49,279 nucleotides of DNA from Candidatus Gastranaerophilales bacterium (GTDB lineage Bacteria > Cyanobacteriota > Vampirovibrionia > Gastranaerophilales > Gastranaerophilaceae), in the NCBI GenBank assembly GCA_944327245.1, contig CALVHD010000014.1, forward strand, positions 1-49,279, read 5' to 3'. Made by a program: the position numbers and the translations under genes. A model generated the notes under the pieces. The model ran no database searches. It saw only the letters and a list, made by a program, of their open reading frames with translations, and had not been told where the DNA came from. Positions 1-7,802 of the stretch are shown here, piece after piece. How positions within the stretch are numbered: position 1 is the stretch's first letter; every line of letters starts with the position of its first letter.

Positions 1-2619
1 GCTACTGAAGAAAAGAAAACAACCGAATTGGTTGAAACTGTTGAACAGTTAGAAGCTCTTATCGACAGAGTTGCCGCAGCTCAAAAAGAATATGCAACAT
101 TCTCTCAAGAACAAGTTGATAAAATTTTTAAAGCAGCAGCAACTGCAGCAGACAAGGCTCGTATTCCTCTTGCTAGAATGGCACATGAGGAAACAGGAAT
201 GGGTATTGTAGAAGATAAAGTTATTAAAAATCACTTTGCATCTGAATACATATACAACAAACATAAAAACACTAAAACTTGCGGTGTAATTGAAGAAGAT
301 AAAGCAAACGGAATTAAAATTGTTGCTGAACCTTTGGGAATTTTAGCAGGTATTGTTCCTACTACTAACCCGACTTCTACTGCTATTTTTAAATCTTTGA
401 TTGCTCTTAAAACAAGAAACGCAATTATTTTTTCACCACACCCAAGAGCAAAAGAATGTACAATTGCAGCTGCAAAAATTGTTTTAGATGCTGCTGTTAA
501 AGCAGGTGCTCCAAAAGATATCATCGGTTGGATTGACGTACCATCAATTGAATTATCAGGCTACTTAATGAAAGATAAGAAAATTTCTTGCATTTTAGCA
601 ACAGGTGGTCCTGGTATGGTTACTGCTGCTTATTCATCAGGTAATCCTGCACTTGGTGTTGGTCCTGGTAATACTTCAGCTGTTATAGATGAAACTGCTG
701 ATATTAAAATGGCCGTATCTTCTATATTAATGTCAAAAACTTTTGATAACGGTATGATTTGCGCTTCTGAACAATCAGTTGTTGTTGTAGACAGTGTTTA
801 TGAAGAAGTTAGAAAAGAATTTGCATATAGAGGTGCTTATCTTTTAAGTGATTCTGAAATGCAAAAATTGATTGACCTACCTTTCATTGATCCTCAAAGA
901 GGTACTGCTCATCCTAAGATTGTTGGTCAAAGTGCTCACACAATTGCAAAATTGGCAGGTTTTGAAGTTCCTGAAAATGCGAAAGTGTTAATTGCTCAAA
1001 GACCAAATGTTGATTGGGCTGACCCATTTTCAAGAGAAAAATTATCTCCAATTTTAGCTATGTACAGAGCAGAAAACTTTGAACAAGCTGCAGATATGGC
1101 TTATACATTGGTTTCTAAAGGTGGCGCAGGTCACACATCTGTTTTATACACTGACGATCGTAAAAAAGATAGAATTGATACTTATGCTAAGAAAATGCCT
1201 TCTTGCAGAGTATTGATTAATCAACCATCAAGCCAAGGCGGTATTGGTGATTTATACAACTTCCGTATGGAACCATCTTTAACTCTTGGATGCGGTTCTT
1301 GGGGTAAAAACTCAGTATCTGGTAATGTTGGCGTAAAAGACCTATTGAACTACAAAAGAGTTGCTGAAAGGAGAGAAAACATGCTTTGGTTTAAGGTTCC
1401 TCAAAAAGTTTATTTCAAACGTGGTGCAACTGATTTAGCTCTACGTGAATTACAAGGCAGAAAAAAAGCATTTATTGTTACAGACAGATTTTTATTTAAC
1501 TCAGGTGCTGCTGATCAAATCATTAAAGTTTTAGACGAAATCGGAATTGATCATGAAGTATTCTTTGATGTTAAACCGGATCCGACATTATCAACAATAG
1601 AAGATGCTTTTGCTATTATGAAACCATTTGAACCAGATGTAATCATTGCTCTTGGCGGTGGTTCACCAATGGATGCAGCTAAAATCTTGTGGTTAAAATA
1701 TGAACAACCTGATACAGTATTTGAAGATATCGCTATGAGATTTATGGATATCAGAAAGAGAATTTGTCAACTTCCTGAACTTGGCAAAAAAGCTCTTATG
1801 GTTGCTATTCCGACAACATCTGGTACAGGTTCAGAAGTTACACCTTTCTCAATTATTACTGATGATAAATCCGGTGTTAAATATGCAATTGCTGATTACG
1901 CATTAACTCCTTCAATGGCAATTGTAGACCCGAACTTTGTTGACGGTATGCCAAAAGGCTTAACTGCTGCATCAGGTATTGATGCTTTGGTTCACGCAAT
2001 TGAAGCATATGTATCATGTATGGCTACAAACTTCACTAATTCAAATGCTTTAGAAGCAACTAAATTAGTATTTAAGTATTTAAGCCGTTCATACCATGAA
2101 GGTGCAAATGATCCTATTGCAAGAGAAAAAATGCACTATGCTGCAACAATTGCTGCAATGGCATTTGCTAATGCATTCTTAGGATTGTGCCACTCAATGG
2201 CTCACAAACTTGGTGCTATGTTCCATGTACCGCACGGTGTAGCTAACGCATTATTAATCAGACAAGTAATTAAATATAATGCAACTGATTGTCCTAAAAA
2301 ACAAGCTACATTCCCTCAATATAAATATCCATGTGCAGTTGAAAGATATGCTCAAATTGCAGATGAATTAAAATTGGGCGGTAATACAAACGAAGAAAAA
2401 ACTCAATTGTTAATTGATGCAATTGATAAATTGATGTCAGATGTACAACTTCCTAAATCTATCAAAGAATTTGGCGTAACTGAAGAAGATTTCTATGCTA
2501 AATTAGATGAAATGGTTGAATTGGCATTTGATGACCAATGTACAGGTGCAAACCCTGTATATCCTCTAATGGAAGATATGAAAAAATTGTATATTGACGC
2601 ATTTAACGGCAATGTATAA
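1..2619 (+). CDS. adhE: Bifunctional acetaldehyde/alcohol dehydrogenase AdhE (5' end cut by window)
   Basis: Reduces acetyl-CoA to acetaldehyde and then ethanol, reoxidising two NADH; cytosolic and normally forming spirosomes. The frame is open from base 1 (872 codons visible), and the true ATG probably lies just upstream. The N-terminal half is a CoA-acylating aldehyde dehydrogenase with the catalytic Cys in FDNGMICASEQ (about residue 254). The C-terminal half, from about residue 455, is an iron-dependent alcohol dehydrogenase with the nucleotide motif GGGSPMDAAK, the metal His in GIDALVHAIEAY (about residue 665), and further His in GLCHSMAHKLGA and HVPHGVANALL. Length fits the family. A strong terminator follows, and the next gene is rex, whose product classically represses adhE. 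The adhE promoter lies outside the window, so Rex control cannot be tested here. Confidence 0.97.
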   Translation, partial: ATEEKKTTELVETVEQLEALIDRVAAAQKEYATFSQEQVDKIFKAAATAADKARIPLARMAHEETGMGIVEDKVIKNHFASEYIYNKHKNTKTCGVIEEDKANGIKIVAEPLGILAGIVPTTNPTSTAIFKSLIALKTRNAIIFSPHPRAKECTIAAAKIVLDAAVKAGAPKDIIGWIDVPSIELSGYLMKDKKISCILATGGPGMVTAAYSSGNPALGVGPGNTSAVIDETADIKMAVSSILMSKTFDNGMICASEQSVVVVDSVYEEVRKEFAYRGAYLLSDSEMQKLIDLPFIDPQRGTAHPKIVGQSAHTIAKLAGFEVPENAKVLIAQRPNVDWADPFSREKLSPILAMYRAENFEQAADMAYTLVSKGGAGHTSVLYTDDRKKDRIDTYAKKMPSCRVLINQPSSQGGIGDLYNFRMEPSLTLGCGSWGKNSVSGNVGVKDLLNYKRVAERRENMLWFKVPQKVYFKRGATDLALRELQGRKKAFIVTDRFLFNSGAADQIIKVLDEIGIDHEVFFDVKPDPTLSTIEDAFAIMKPFEPDVIIALGGGSPMDAAKILWLKYEQPDTVFEDIAMRFMDIRKRICQLPELGKKALMVAIPTTSGTGSEVTPFSIITDDKSGVKYAIADYALTPSMAIVDPNFVDGMPKGLTAASGIDALVHAIEAYVSCMATNFTNSNALEATKLVFKYLSRSYHEGANDPIAREKMHYAATIAAMAFANAFLGLCHSMAHKLGAMFHVPHGVANALLIRQVIKYNATDCPKKQATFPQYKYPCAVERYAQIADELKLGGNTNEEKTQLLIDAIDKLMSDVQLPKSIKEFGVTEEDFYAKLDEMVELAFDDQCTGANPVYPLMEDMKKLYIDAFNGNV

Positions 2620-2633
2620 TTAACTTTAATTTA

Positions 2634-2668
2634 AAGCAAGGCTTGATATTATTAAGCCTTGCTTTTTT
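2634..2668 (+). terminator. Rho-independent terminator of adhE
   Basis: An 11-bp perfect stem (AAGCAAGGCTT pairing with AAGCCTTGCTT) with a 9-nt loop, followed by a run of T, starting 15 bases after the adhE stop. Confidence 0.9.
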
Positions 2669-2686
2669 AATTATGTGGTATTTATT

Positions 2687-3310
2687 ATGAAAAGCACCCT
2701 GTCGCAAAGAACAATAAATAGATTAACTCAATACTATACGATACTCAGAGATTATTCTAAAAAAGAAATCAAGAATATTACATCATCTCAAATTTCACAG
2801 CTTTTGGATATTGATGAAACTCAAGTCCGAAAAGATATTAAGAGTATAAATTGTAAAGGCAAATGTAAAGTAGGATATTCCGTTTTTGAGCTGAAGTCTA
2901 TAATTGAAGATGTTTTAGATTATAATGTAATCAAAAAAGTATATGTAATTGGCGCCGGTAACCTTGGTGTTGCACTTTCAAAATATTCTAAATTTAGTGA
3001 GTTCGGATTGGAAATTGACGGACTTTTTGATTGCGATAAGTCTAAAATAGGCAAATTTATAGATGATAAAGAAATATATGATATTAATCAGTTGAGTAAA
3101 AAAATCAAAGAAACAGGAATTAATATTGCCATTTTAACCACTCCAAACAAAGTAGCACAAGATATTTGTGATTTTTTAGTTAAATCCGGTATTAAGTATA
3201 TATGGAATTTTGCTCCAAGTATTTTGATAGTTCCAAAGGATGTTAAAGTGTGGCACGAAAATTTAATCGGGAGCTTTATCCAGTTTTGTGCTATTGAAAA
3301 TATAAAATAA
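2687..3310 (+). CDS. rex: Redox-sensing transcriptional repressor Rex
   Basis: Homodimeric repressor that senses the NADH/NAD+ ratio and controls fermentation genes. The N-terminal winged helix carries a recognition segment ending TQVRKD, matching the family's AQVRKD. The Rossmann domain starts near residue 80 with VIGAGNLGVAL, and the characteristic NFAPSILIVP lies near the C terminus. I chose the ATG at 2687 (207 residues); a GTG at 2675 in the same frame sits in the terminator tail of adhE. No clear Shine-Dalgarno is visible. The wing after RKD, normally FGxFGxRGxGY, here reads INCKGKCKVGY: same length, but with two Cys and without the usual Phe and Arg. No classical Rex operator palindrome was found near it. 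Its position directly after adhE supports the assignment. Confidence 0.93.
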   Translation: MKSTLSQRTINRLTQYYTILRDYSKKEIKNITSSQISQLLDIDETQVRKDIKSINCKGKCKVGYSVFELKSIIEDVLDYNVIKKVYVIGAGNLGVALSKYSKFSEFGLEIDGLFDCDKSKIGKFIDDKEIYDINQLSKKIKETGINIAILTTPNKVAQDICDFLVKSGIKYIWNFAPSILIVPKDVKVWHENLIGSFIQFCAIENIK

Positions 3311-3403
3311 ATTAAATATAGTGATATTTTAGCGATTTATTAAGTAAAGTTAAAAAATAAAATTTATTCTTGCAAAATTATATTTTTCAGATAACATAGA
3401 TAA

Positions 3404-3528
3404 TGCACCTCATAAATAATGAGGAATAAAAAAAAAACCGAATTTGAATATATTTCAAAACCGGTTACATAATGAGTCTTGTATCGTTAGTAAATCTTAA
3501 AGCCCGATCTTATATTGGGCTTTTTTTT
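3404..3528 (+). ncRNA. Candidate small structured RNA between rex and the rhodanese gene
   Basis: This non-coding stretch holds three successive hairpins: CCTCAT/ATGAGG (3408-3424), a longer interrupted one (AACCG, TTTGAA, loop, TTCAAA, CGGTT; 3436-3466), and a Rho-independent terminator (3500-3528). A weak promoter-like TTGCAA lies at 3370. It could instead be an untranslated tail of rex, whose stop is about 190 bases upstream of the terminator. I do not recognise the fold. Confidence 0.3.
3500..3528 (+). terminator. Rho-independent terminator
   Basis: Stem AAGCCC/GGGCTT, extendable by AT pairs, followed by at least six T. It ends whatever transcript crosses the rex downstream region. Confidence 0.8.
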
Positions 3529-3600
3529 ACAATAATAATTATACTACGCACTACATATATAGAAATACTACATATATACTATTTATATTCTATTTCCCTT

Positions 3601-3990
3601 TTATTGTGCGGTTTTAACAGTATCATATCCCATTTTTTCCCATGTCCTGTAGCCTCCGGACAATACTACTGTCATATATCCTCTTTTGGCAACCTCATAG
3701 GCAGTTTTGTGTGCTAACTGGCATAATTGACTATAGCAATATATAATGTTTAGTTTATGTTTTTCAAACATAATTAAGTGTTCTTCAAGGCTTTCATAGG
3801 GCACATGAATTGCATAGGGAATATGCCCGTCTATGTAATCATCATATTTTCTTACATCAATTATGTTTATGTTTTCAATATCGTGTTCAATTTTTCTTTT
3901 TAGTTCAAAAGGTGACATAATAAATGATAGTTCATTTAAGAAAAATTCTTCAGCCTTTTTTGTATTTTCGGTTAAATATTTAATTTCCAT
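3601..3990 (-). CDS. Rhodanese-like single-domain sulfurtransferase
   Basis: A 129-residue protein consisting of one rhodanese fold behind a short helical N-terminal segment. The family's IIDVRKYDDYIDGHIPYA block is present (residues 43-60). The active-site loop has Cys85 in IIYCYSQLC, with a second Cys at 90, followed by the GGYRTW motif typical of the C-terminal end. Such proteins carry persulfide sulfur or act in sulfide or redox handling; the substrate cannot be read from sequence. It starts after a good GGAGAG ribosome site and lies 85 bases downstream of the response regulator on the same strand, so the two may be co-transcribed. No signal peptide is seen. Confidence 0.88.
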   Translation of the reverse strand: MEIKYLTENTKKAEEFFLNELSFIMSPFELKRKIEHDIENINIIDVRKYDDYIDGHIPYAIHVPYESLEEHLIMFEKHKLNIIYCYSQLCQLAHKTAYEVAKRGYMTVVLSGGYRTWEKMGYDTVKTAQ

Positions 3991-4021
3991 TTTTTTCTCT
4001 CCAATTTATGTCTTTTCGATA

Positions 4022-4074
4022 GGTATTGATAATAATAATAATAAAAGCAATCAATTAGATTGGTATTGATAATA
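4022..4074. repeat. 13-bp direct repeat, 40-bp period
   Basis: GGTATTGATAATA occurs exactly at 4022-4034 and 4062-4074, in the gap between the response-regulator stop and the rhodanese start. It could be paired binding sites for a regulator of the rhodanese gene, or chance in AT-rich DNA. Confidence 0.45.
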
Positions 4075-4075
4075 T

Positions 4076-4765
4076 TTACACAATACCTTCTCTAATTGCT
4101 TTAACTGCTGCTTGTGTTCTGTCATCAACTACAAGTTTCTGTATAATATTACAAACGTGTGCTTTTGATGTATGTTCAGATATATTTAATTCATCAGCGA
4201 TTTGTTGATTAGACTTTCCATCAACGACAAGTTTTAAAACCTCATATTCTCTTGCTGTCAGGTTTGCATGGGTTTGCTTAAAATTAGATCGGCTTACTTG
4301 CGTATTTGGAACAACATTCGGATTTAATTCTCTTAAAATCTGCACTGCTTTTTTATCAATCCACATTGCTCCTCTTGAAACAGATTTAACAATTAAATCC
4401 AGTAGTTCTGTGTTTATATCTTTAAGTATATAACCGTATATCCCCATTTTCATTGCTTTATTTATGACATGTTCATTAATGTGTGAAGTTAAAATAGCAA
4501 ATTTTACGTTTGGTTTTTGAGACGATACCTTTTCAATCAAGTCAAGACCGTTGATGTCGCCAAGTTCAAGGTCAAGCAAAACTACATCAGGATTTTGTGC
4601 AACGATTTTACTTATTCCTTCTTTACCATTAGAAGCTTCAGCAACAACACAAACACAGGGCGAGTTTTTAAATAATGACTTTATTCCGCAGCGAAATAAC
4701 TTGTGATCATCTACAATCATTAATCTGATTTTTTCTTCGTTATTATTTAAAATAGTATTTTGCAT
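4076..4765 (-). CDS. NarL/LuxR-family two-component response regulator
   Basis: A 229-residue DNA-binding response regulator. The receiver domain (about residues 14-130) has the acidic pair VDD at 18-20, the phospho-acceptor Asp65 in VVLLDLELGD, and the conserved Lys in YILKD. A linker leads to a LuxR-type helix-turn-helix (about 165-229) starting LTAREYEVLKLV and continuing IADELNISEHTSKAHV. Its start has a clean AAGGAG site. No histidine kinase gene is adjacent, so the partner is unknown (an orphan regulator in this window). The downstream rhodanese gene on the same strand suggests, weakly, a link with sulfur or redox physiology. Confidence 0.93.
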   Translation of the reverse strand: MQNTILNNNEEKIRLMIVDDHKLFRCGIKSLFKNSPCVCVVAEASNGKEGISKIVAQNPDVVLLDLELGDINGLDLIEKVSSQKPNVKFAILTSHINEHVINKAMKMGIYGYILKDINTELLDLIVKSVSRGAMWIDKKAVQILRELNPNVVPNTQVSRSNFKQTHANLTAREYEVLKLVVDGKSNQQIADELNISEHTSKAHVCNIIQKLVVDDRTQAAVKAIREGIV

Positions 4766-4994
4766 AATTACTCCTTAATTTTTTTATTAGGTTAACAGTT
4801 TGTGTTTAGAAATTCATTGCATAAACAAAATTAATGTGAATAGTTATAGTAAAAATTTAAATTTGAAATATGCTTTATATAAAATATTTAATAGTCACTA
4901 AGCCTAAAATAACTCTTTTTATATTAGCTTTTAAGCTTTATATTTTGATTTATATGTTATTATTTATCATAGCGGTCAATTATCATGCTTTTTA

Positions 4995-5030
4995 CATAAT
5001 ATACATTATCAAAACCAATCGTATATTATG
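4995..5030. repeat. Perfect 10-bp inverted repeat with 16-nt spacer
   Basis: CATAATATAC (4995-5004) is the exact reverse complement of GTATATTATG (5021-5030). It may be an operator or an RNA hairpin. Two other upstream regions in this window hold long perfect arms with the same 16-nt spacing. Confidence 0.5.
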
Positions 5031-5119
5031 AATATCGATATTAAATTCAATAATATCAATAAATATGATTTTGAATAAAATTACTATAAACAATTGTATT
5101 TTTAAAAAACTCTCAATGT

Positions 5120-5125
5120 TATAAT
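5120..5125 (+). promoter_or_regulatory. -10 hexamer placed 6 nt before the start codon
   Basis: A consensus TATAAT ends six bases before the ATG at 5132, and no Shine-Dalgarno precedes that ATG. Initiation about seven bases past the hexamer would fall on the A of ATG, giving a leaderless mRNA. A -35 match is weak (TTGTAT at 5094, 20-bp spacer). Confidence 0.5.
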
Positions 5126-5131
5126 TATGAT

Positions 5132-6424
5132 ATGGAACAAATGGCAAAATATGATGTTATAATAATCGGCGGCGGTACATCAGGATGTGCTGCAGCTTAT
5201 ATTTGTGCAAAAAATAATTTAAAAACATTATTGGTCGAGAAAAATAATTTTCTTGGCGGATTAATGACAGGTGGTCTTGTCATTCCTGTTATGAAATCAT
5301 CAGTTAAAAACTATAATTGCGAATATTATAATAAGCTTGTTGAAACTGCTAAAAAATATTCTTCACAAATTACTTATAAAGATAATAATGATGGCTGGTT
5401 TAATCCTCAGCTTTTAAAAATAGTCCTTGATGAAATGTTATCAAATTTTTCAAATCTTGATATTCTTTTTGAAACTGAGGTTCTTGATGTTATTAAGCAA
5501 AACAAAATTGTTAAATCAATAATTTTAAAAACTAACTTATTATCATTACCCATCGAAGCGAAATATTATATAGATGCGACAGGCTCAGCTGAATTTTCTC
5601 AATTATGCGGCTGCAGTTTTTTAGATGACGAAAACATAAAACAACAAAATTCCCTACGCTTCATTGTTGGGAATGTTGATATTGAAAAATTTTGCAAGTT
5701 TATAACTAAAGTTGATAAAAATGAGGATATTACCAATACCTATCGAAACGAAACAAATACAAATAATGAACTTCATTTTACAACTGCATCTACATGGGAC
5801 ACTAATAAGTATTGGGCATTAGATGAATATTTAAAAAAAGGCGTTGAAAAAGGTATATTAAAAGAATTTGACAGAAGTTATTTTCAGCTTTTTTCCGTTG
5901 CAGGAGCTAAAGGTGAAGTTGCTTTTAATTGCCCTCGAATTCATAATTATATTGATAATCCTTTTAAATATTCTCTTGAACTGATTGAAGCAAGAAGGGC
6001 AATTTATAGACTATACAGGTTTATAAAAGAGTATTTTGAAGGCTTTGAAAATTCAATTATAGTAAATATTGCTACTCAAACAGGAATTAGAGAGCAAAAA
6101 AGAATTAAAGCAAAATATGTTTATACTAACGATGACATATTGAGTGCTAAAACGTTTAACAATCCTGTTCTTCAGGCTGATTATCCGATTGATATTCACT
6201 CTGATAGTATAAATAATTCAGTATTAATAAAAAATATTTGCTATCAATTACCTATAGAATCTTTAATGAGCGCCGATGTTGACAATCTCTATGCAATTGG
6301 AAAATTGGTAGGCGCGGATTTTCAGGCACACAGTGCTCTAAGAGTTCAAAAAAGTTGTATGTCTATGGGCGAAGCTGTTGCAAAACATATTAGGCAAAGA
6401 TTATTTCCCGATGCAAAAATTTGA
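5132..6424 (+). CDS. FAD-dependent oxidoreductase
   Basis: A 430-residue flavoprotein of the FAD_oxidored type. The N terminus has the dinucleotide-binding fold DVIIIGGGTSGCAAA and the glutamate-ending strand TLLVEK, followed by NFLGGLMTGG. The C terminus has the second FAD-contact block (NLYAIGKLVGADFQAHSALR, then SCMSMGEAVAKHI). The substrate cannot be read. Start: ATG at 5132, with an alternative ATG at 5141; the -10 hexamer just upstream suggests a leaderless transcript. The last 24 bases overlap the 3' end of mnmE on the opposite strand; both ends look genuine, since MnmE needs its conserved C-terminal tetrapeptide. It stands alone as a transcription unit, without an obvious partner gene. 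Confidence 0.85.
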   Translation: MEQMAKYDVIIIGGGTSGCAAAYICAKNNLKTLLVEKNNFLGGLMTGGLVIPVMKSSVKNYNCEYYNKLVETAKKYSSQITYKDNNDGWFNPQLLKIVLDEMLSNFSNLDILFETEVLDVIKQNKIVKSIILKTNLLSLPIEAKYYIDATGSAEFSQLCGCSFLDDENIKQQNSLRFIVGNVDIEKFCKFITKVDKNEDITNTYRNETNTNNELHFTTASTWDTNKYWALDEYLKKGVEKGILKEFDRSYFQLFSVAGAKGEVAFNCPRIHNYIDNPFKYSLELIEARRAIYRLYRFIKEYFEGFENSIIVNIATQTGIREQKRIKAKYVYTNDDILSAKTFNNPVLQADYPIDIHSDSINNSVLIKNICYQLPIESLMSADVDNLYAIGKLVGADFQAHSALRVQKSCMSMGEAVAKHIRQRLFPDAKI

Positions 6425-7729
6425 GAATATATTATCTAAAATATCATCTGTTAAAACTTCACCTGTAATTTCATCCAGCGCCAGTATTGCAGCTTTTAAA
6501 TCTATTGCATATAAATCGGCTAAATCACTTTCTGTTGAAGTATTAATAACATTTTCAAGAGATTCTTTTGCTCTTAAAAGACAGGTTTGCTGACGTTTAT
6601 TTGTTGTATAGTCTGTATCAATATGTATAAGATTTTTTATTGCTGATAAAATTTTATTTTTTAAATCTTCAATTCCAAAACCACTTTTTGAGCTAATTTC
6701 AATAGAATCAGTATCATCATTTTTAGGTATAATATCTGTTTTTGTTTTGACAAAAATTACTTGTTTGTTTTTCGCCAAATTTATTAATTTTTCATCAATT
6801 TCAGAATAATTTTTTTCATATAAAAATAGGACTATATCAGATTGTTCAATTGATTTAATTGAATTATCAATTCCGATTTGCTCAACTAAATCTGCATTGT
6901 TTTTATCTCTTATTCCTGCTGTATCAATAAAATTTATAATGTAGCCGTCCAAATTGATTGCTTCTTTTATGGTATCTCTTGTTGTTCCTGCAATATCGGT
7001 TACAATTGCTCTTGAATAATTTAAAAGCGAATTAAACAATGAACTTTTACCAACATTAGGAACTCCAATTAAGCATACACTTAAACCATCTCTTATAAAA
7101 TCATGGCTTTTTGCATTTTTAAGTATGTCATTTATTTCATGGATTTTATCATTACATATCGATACGATTGTTTTGTTGTCCACTTCAGCGACATCTTCAG
7201 GAAAATCAATTGAAGCTATGACTTTTGAATAAATTTCAATTAAATCTTCTTTTATGAGATTAATTTTTTCTTTTAAATATCCGCCAAGATTATTTAGCGC
7301 ATTCTGGGCAGATTTTGTGCTTTTTGCTTCAATTACATCTAATACAGCTTCCGCTTGCGATAAATCTATTCTATGATTTAAAAATGCACGTTTTGTAAAT
7401 TCGCCTTTTTGGGCCATTCTGGCACCTTTTGATAATATTAGTTCTAAAATTGAATTTATAATTTGCGGGTTTCCATGACATTGTATTTCTATAACGTCTT
7501 CGCCTGTGTAGCTGTGCGGCGACACAAAAGGCAACAATACAACCTCATCCAGCTTCTTTTGATATTCGTCAATAATAAAGCCATAGTTGATTTTTTTGGG
7601 TGAAATTTCTTTAGAAAATATTTTATTTGCTATATTAAATGCACTATCGCCCGATATCCTTATAATTCCAACTGCTGATAGTGCTTGTGGAGTTAATGTT
7701 GCGCAAATTGTATCAAAATTATTTTCCAT
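6401..7729 (-). CDS. mnmE: tRNA uridine-5-carboxymethylaminomethyl modification GTPase MnmE
   Basis: With MnmG, this GTPase installs the (carboxymethyl)aminomethyl group on C5 of wobble U34. The 442-residue protein shows the N-terminal tetrahydrofolate-binding domain (DTICATLTP...GIIRISG and SYTGEDVIEIQCHGNP), a helical domain, the inserted GTPase with G1 GVPNVGKSS, G3 DTAG and G4 KTKTD, and the C-terminal FCIGK whose Cys is conserved. The start ATG has no Shine-Dalgarno; TAAAAT lies six bases before it. It is divergent from yidC; mnmE and yidC are neighbours in many bacteria, usually on one strand. Its 3' end overlaps the oxidoreductase by 24 bases. MnmA, acting on the same nucleoside, is also in this window. 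Confidence 0.96.
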   Translation of the reverse strand: MENNFDTICATLTPQALSAVGIIRISGDSAFNIANKIFSKEISPKKINYGFIIDEYQKKLDEVVLLPFVSPHSYTGEDVIEIQCHGNPQIINSILELILSKGARMAQKGEFTKRAFLNHRIDLSQAEAVLDVIEAKSTKSAQNALNNLGGYLKEKINLIKEDLIEIYSKVIASIDFPEDVAEVDNKTIVSICNDKIHEINDILKNAKSHDFIRDGLSVCLIGVPNVGKSSLFNSLLNYSRAIVTDIAGTTRDTIKEAINLDGYIINFIDTAGIRDKNNADLVEQIGIDNSIKSIEQSDIVLFLYEKNYSEIDEKLINLAKNKQVIFVKTKTDIIPKNDDTDSIEISSKSGFGIEDLKNKILSAIKNLIHIDTDYTTNKRQQTCLLRAKESLENVINTSTESDLADLYAIDLKAAILALDEITGEVLTDDILDNIFSNFCIGK

Positions 7730-7802
7730 ATGATAATTTTATCATGTTTATAGTAAAATTAAACTTAATTAATTTAGATTTTTATTCAGCGAGGAGAATA
7801 TA

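Larger units (their letters stand above)
4766..5131. other. 366-bp intergenic region between divergent genes
   Basis: Very AT-rich and without a plausible gene. It must hold promoters for the response regulator (leftward) and the FAD oxidoreductase (rightward). It contains a 10-bp inverted repeat (4995-5030), a 12-bp palindrome AATATCGATATT (5031-5042) directly beside it, and TATAAT at 5120-5125 next to the oxidoreductase start. Confidence 0.7.

Noticed and set aside
3408-3424. CCTCAT/ATGAGG hairpin as a minus-strand terminator
   Set aside because: The T-run lies before the stem when read on the minus strand, and no gene ends just upstream of it on that strand.
3311-3600. Classical Rex operator
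   Set aside because: No TTGTGAA-N4-TTCACAA-like palindrome is present around rex; the adhE promoter is outside the window.
3472-3717. Open frame of 81 codons downstream of rex
   Set aside because: It runs through the terminator hairpin and antisense to the rhodanese gene, has no ribosome site and a low-complexity translation.
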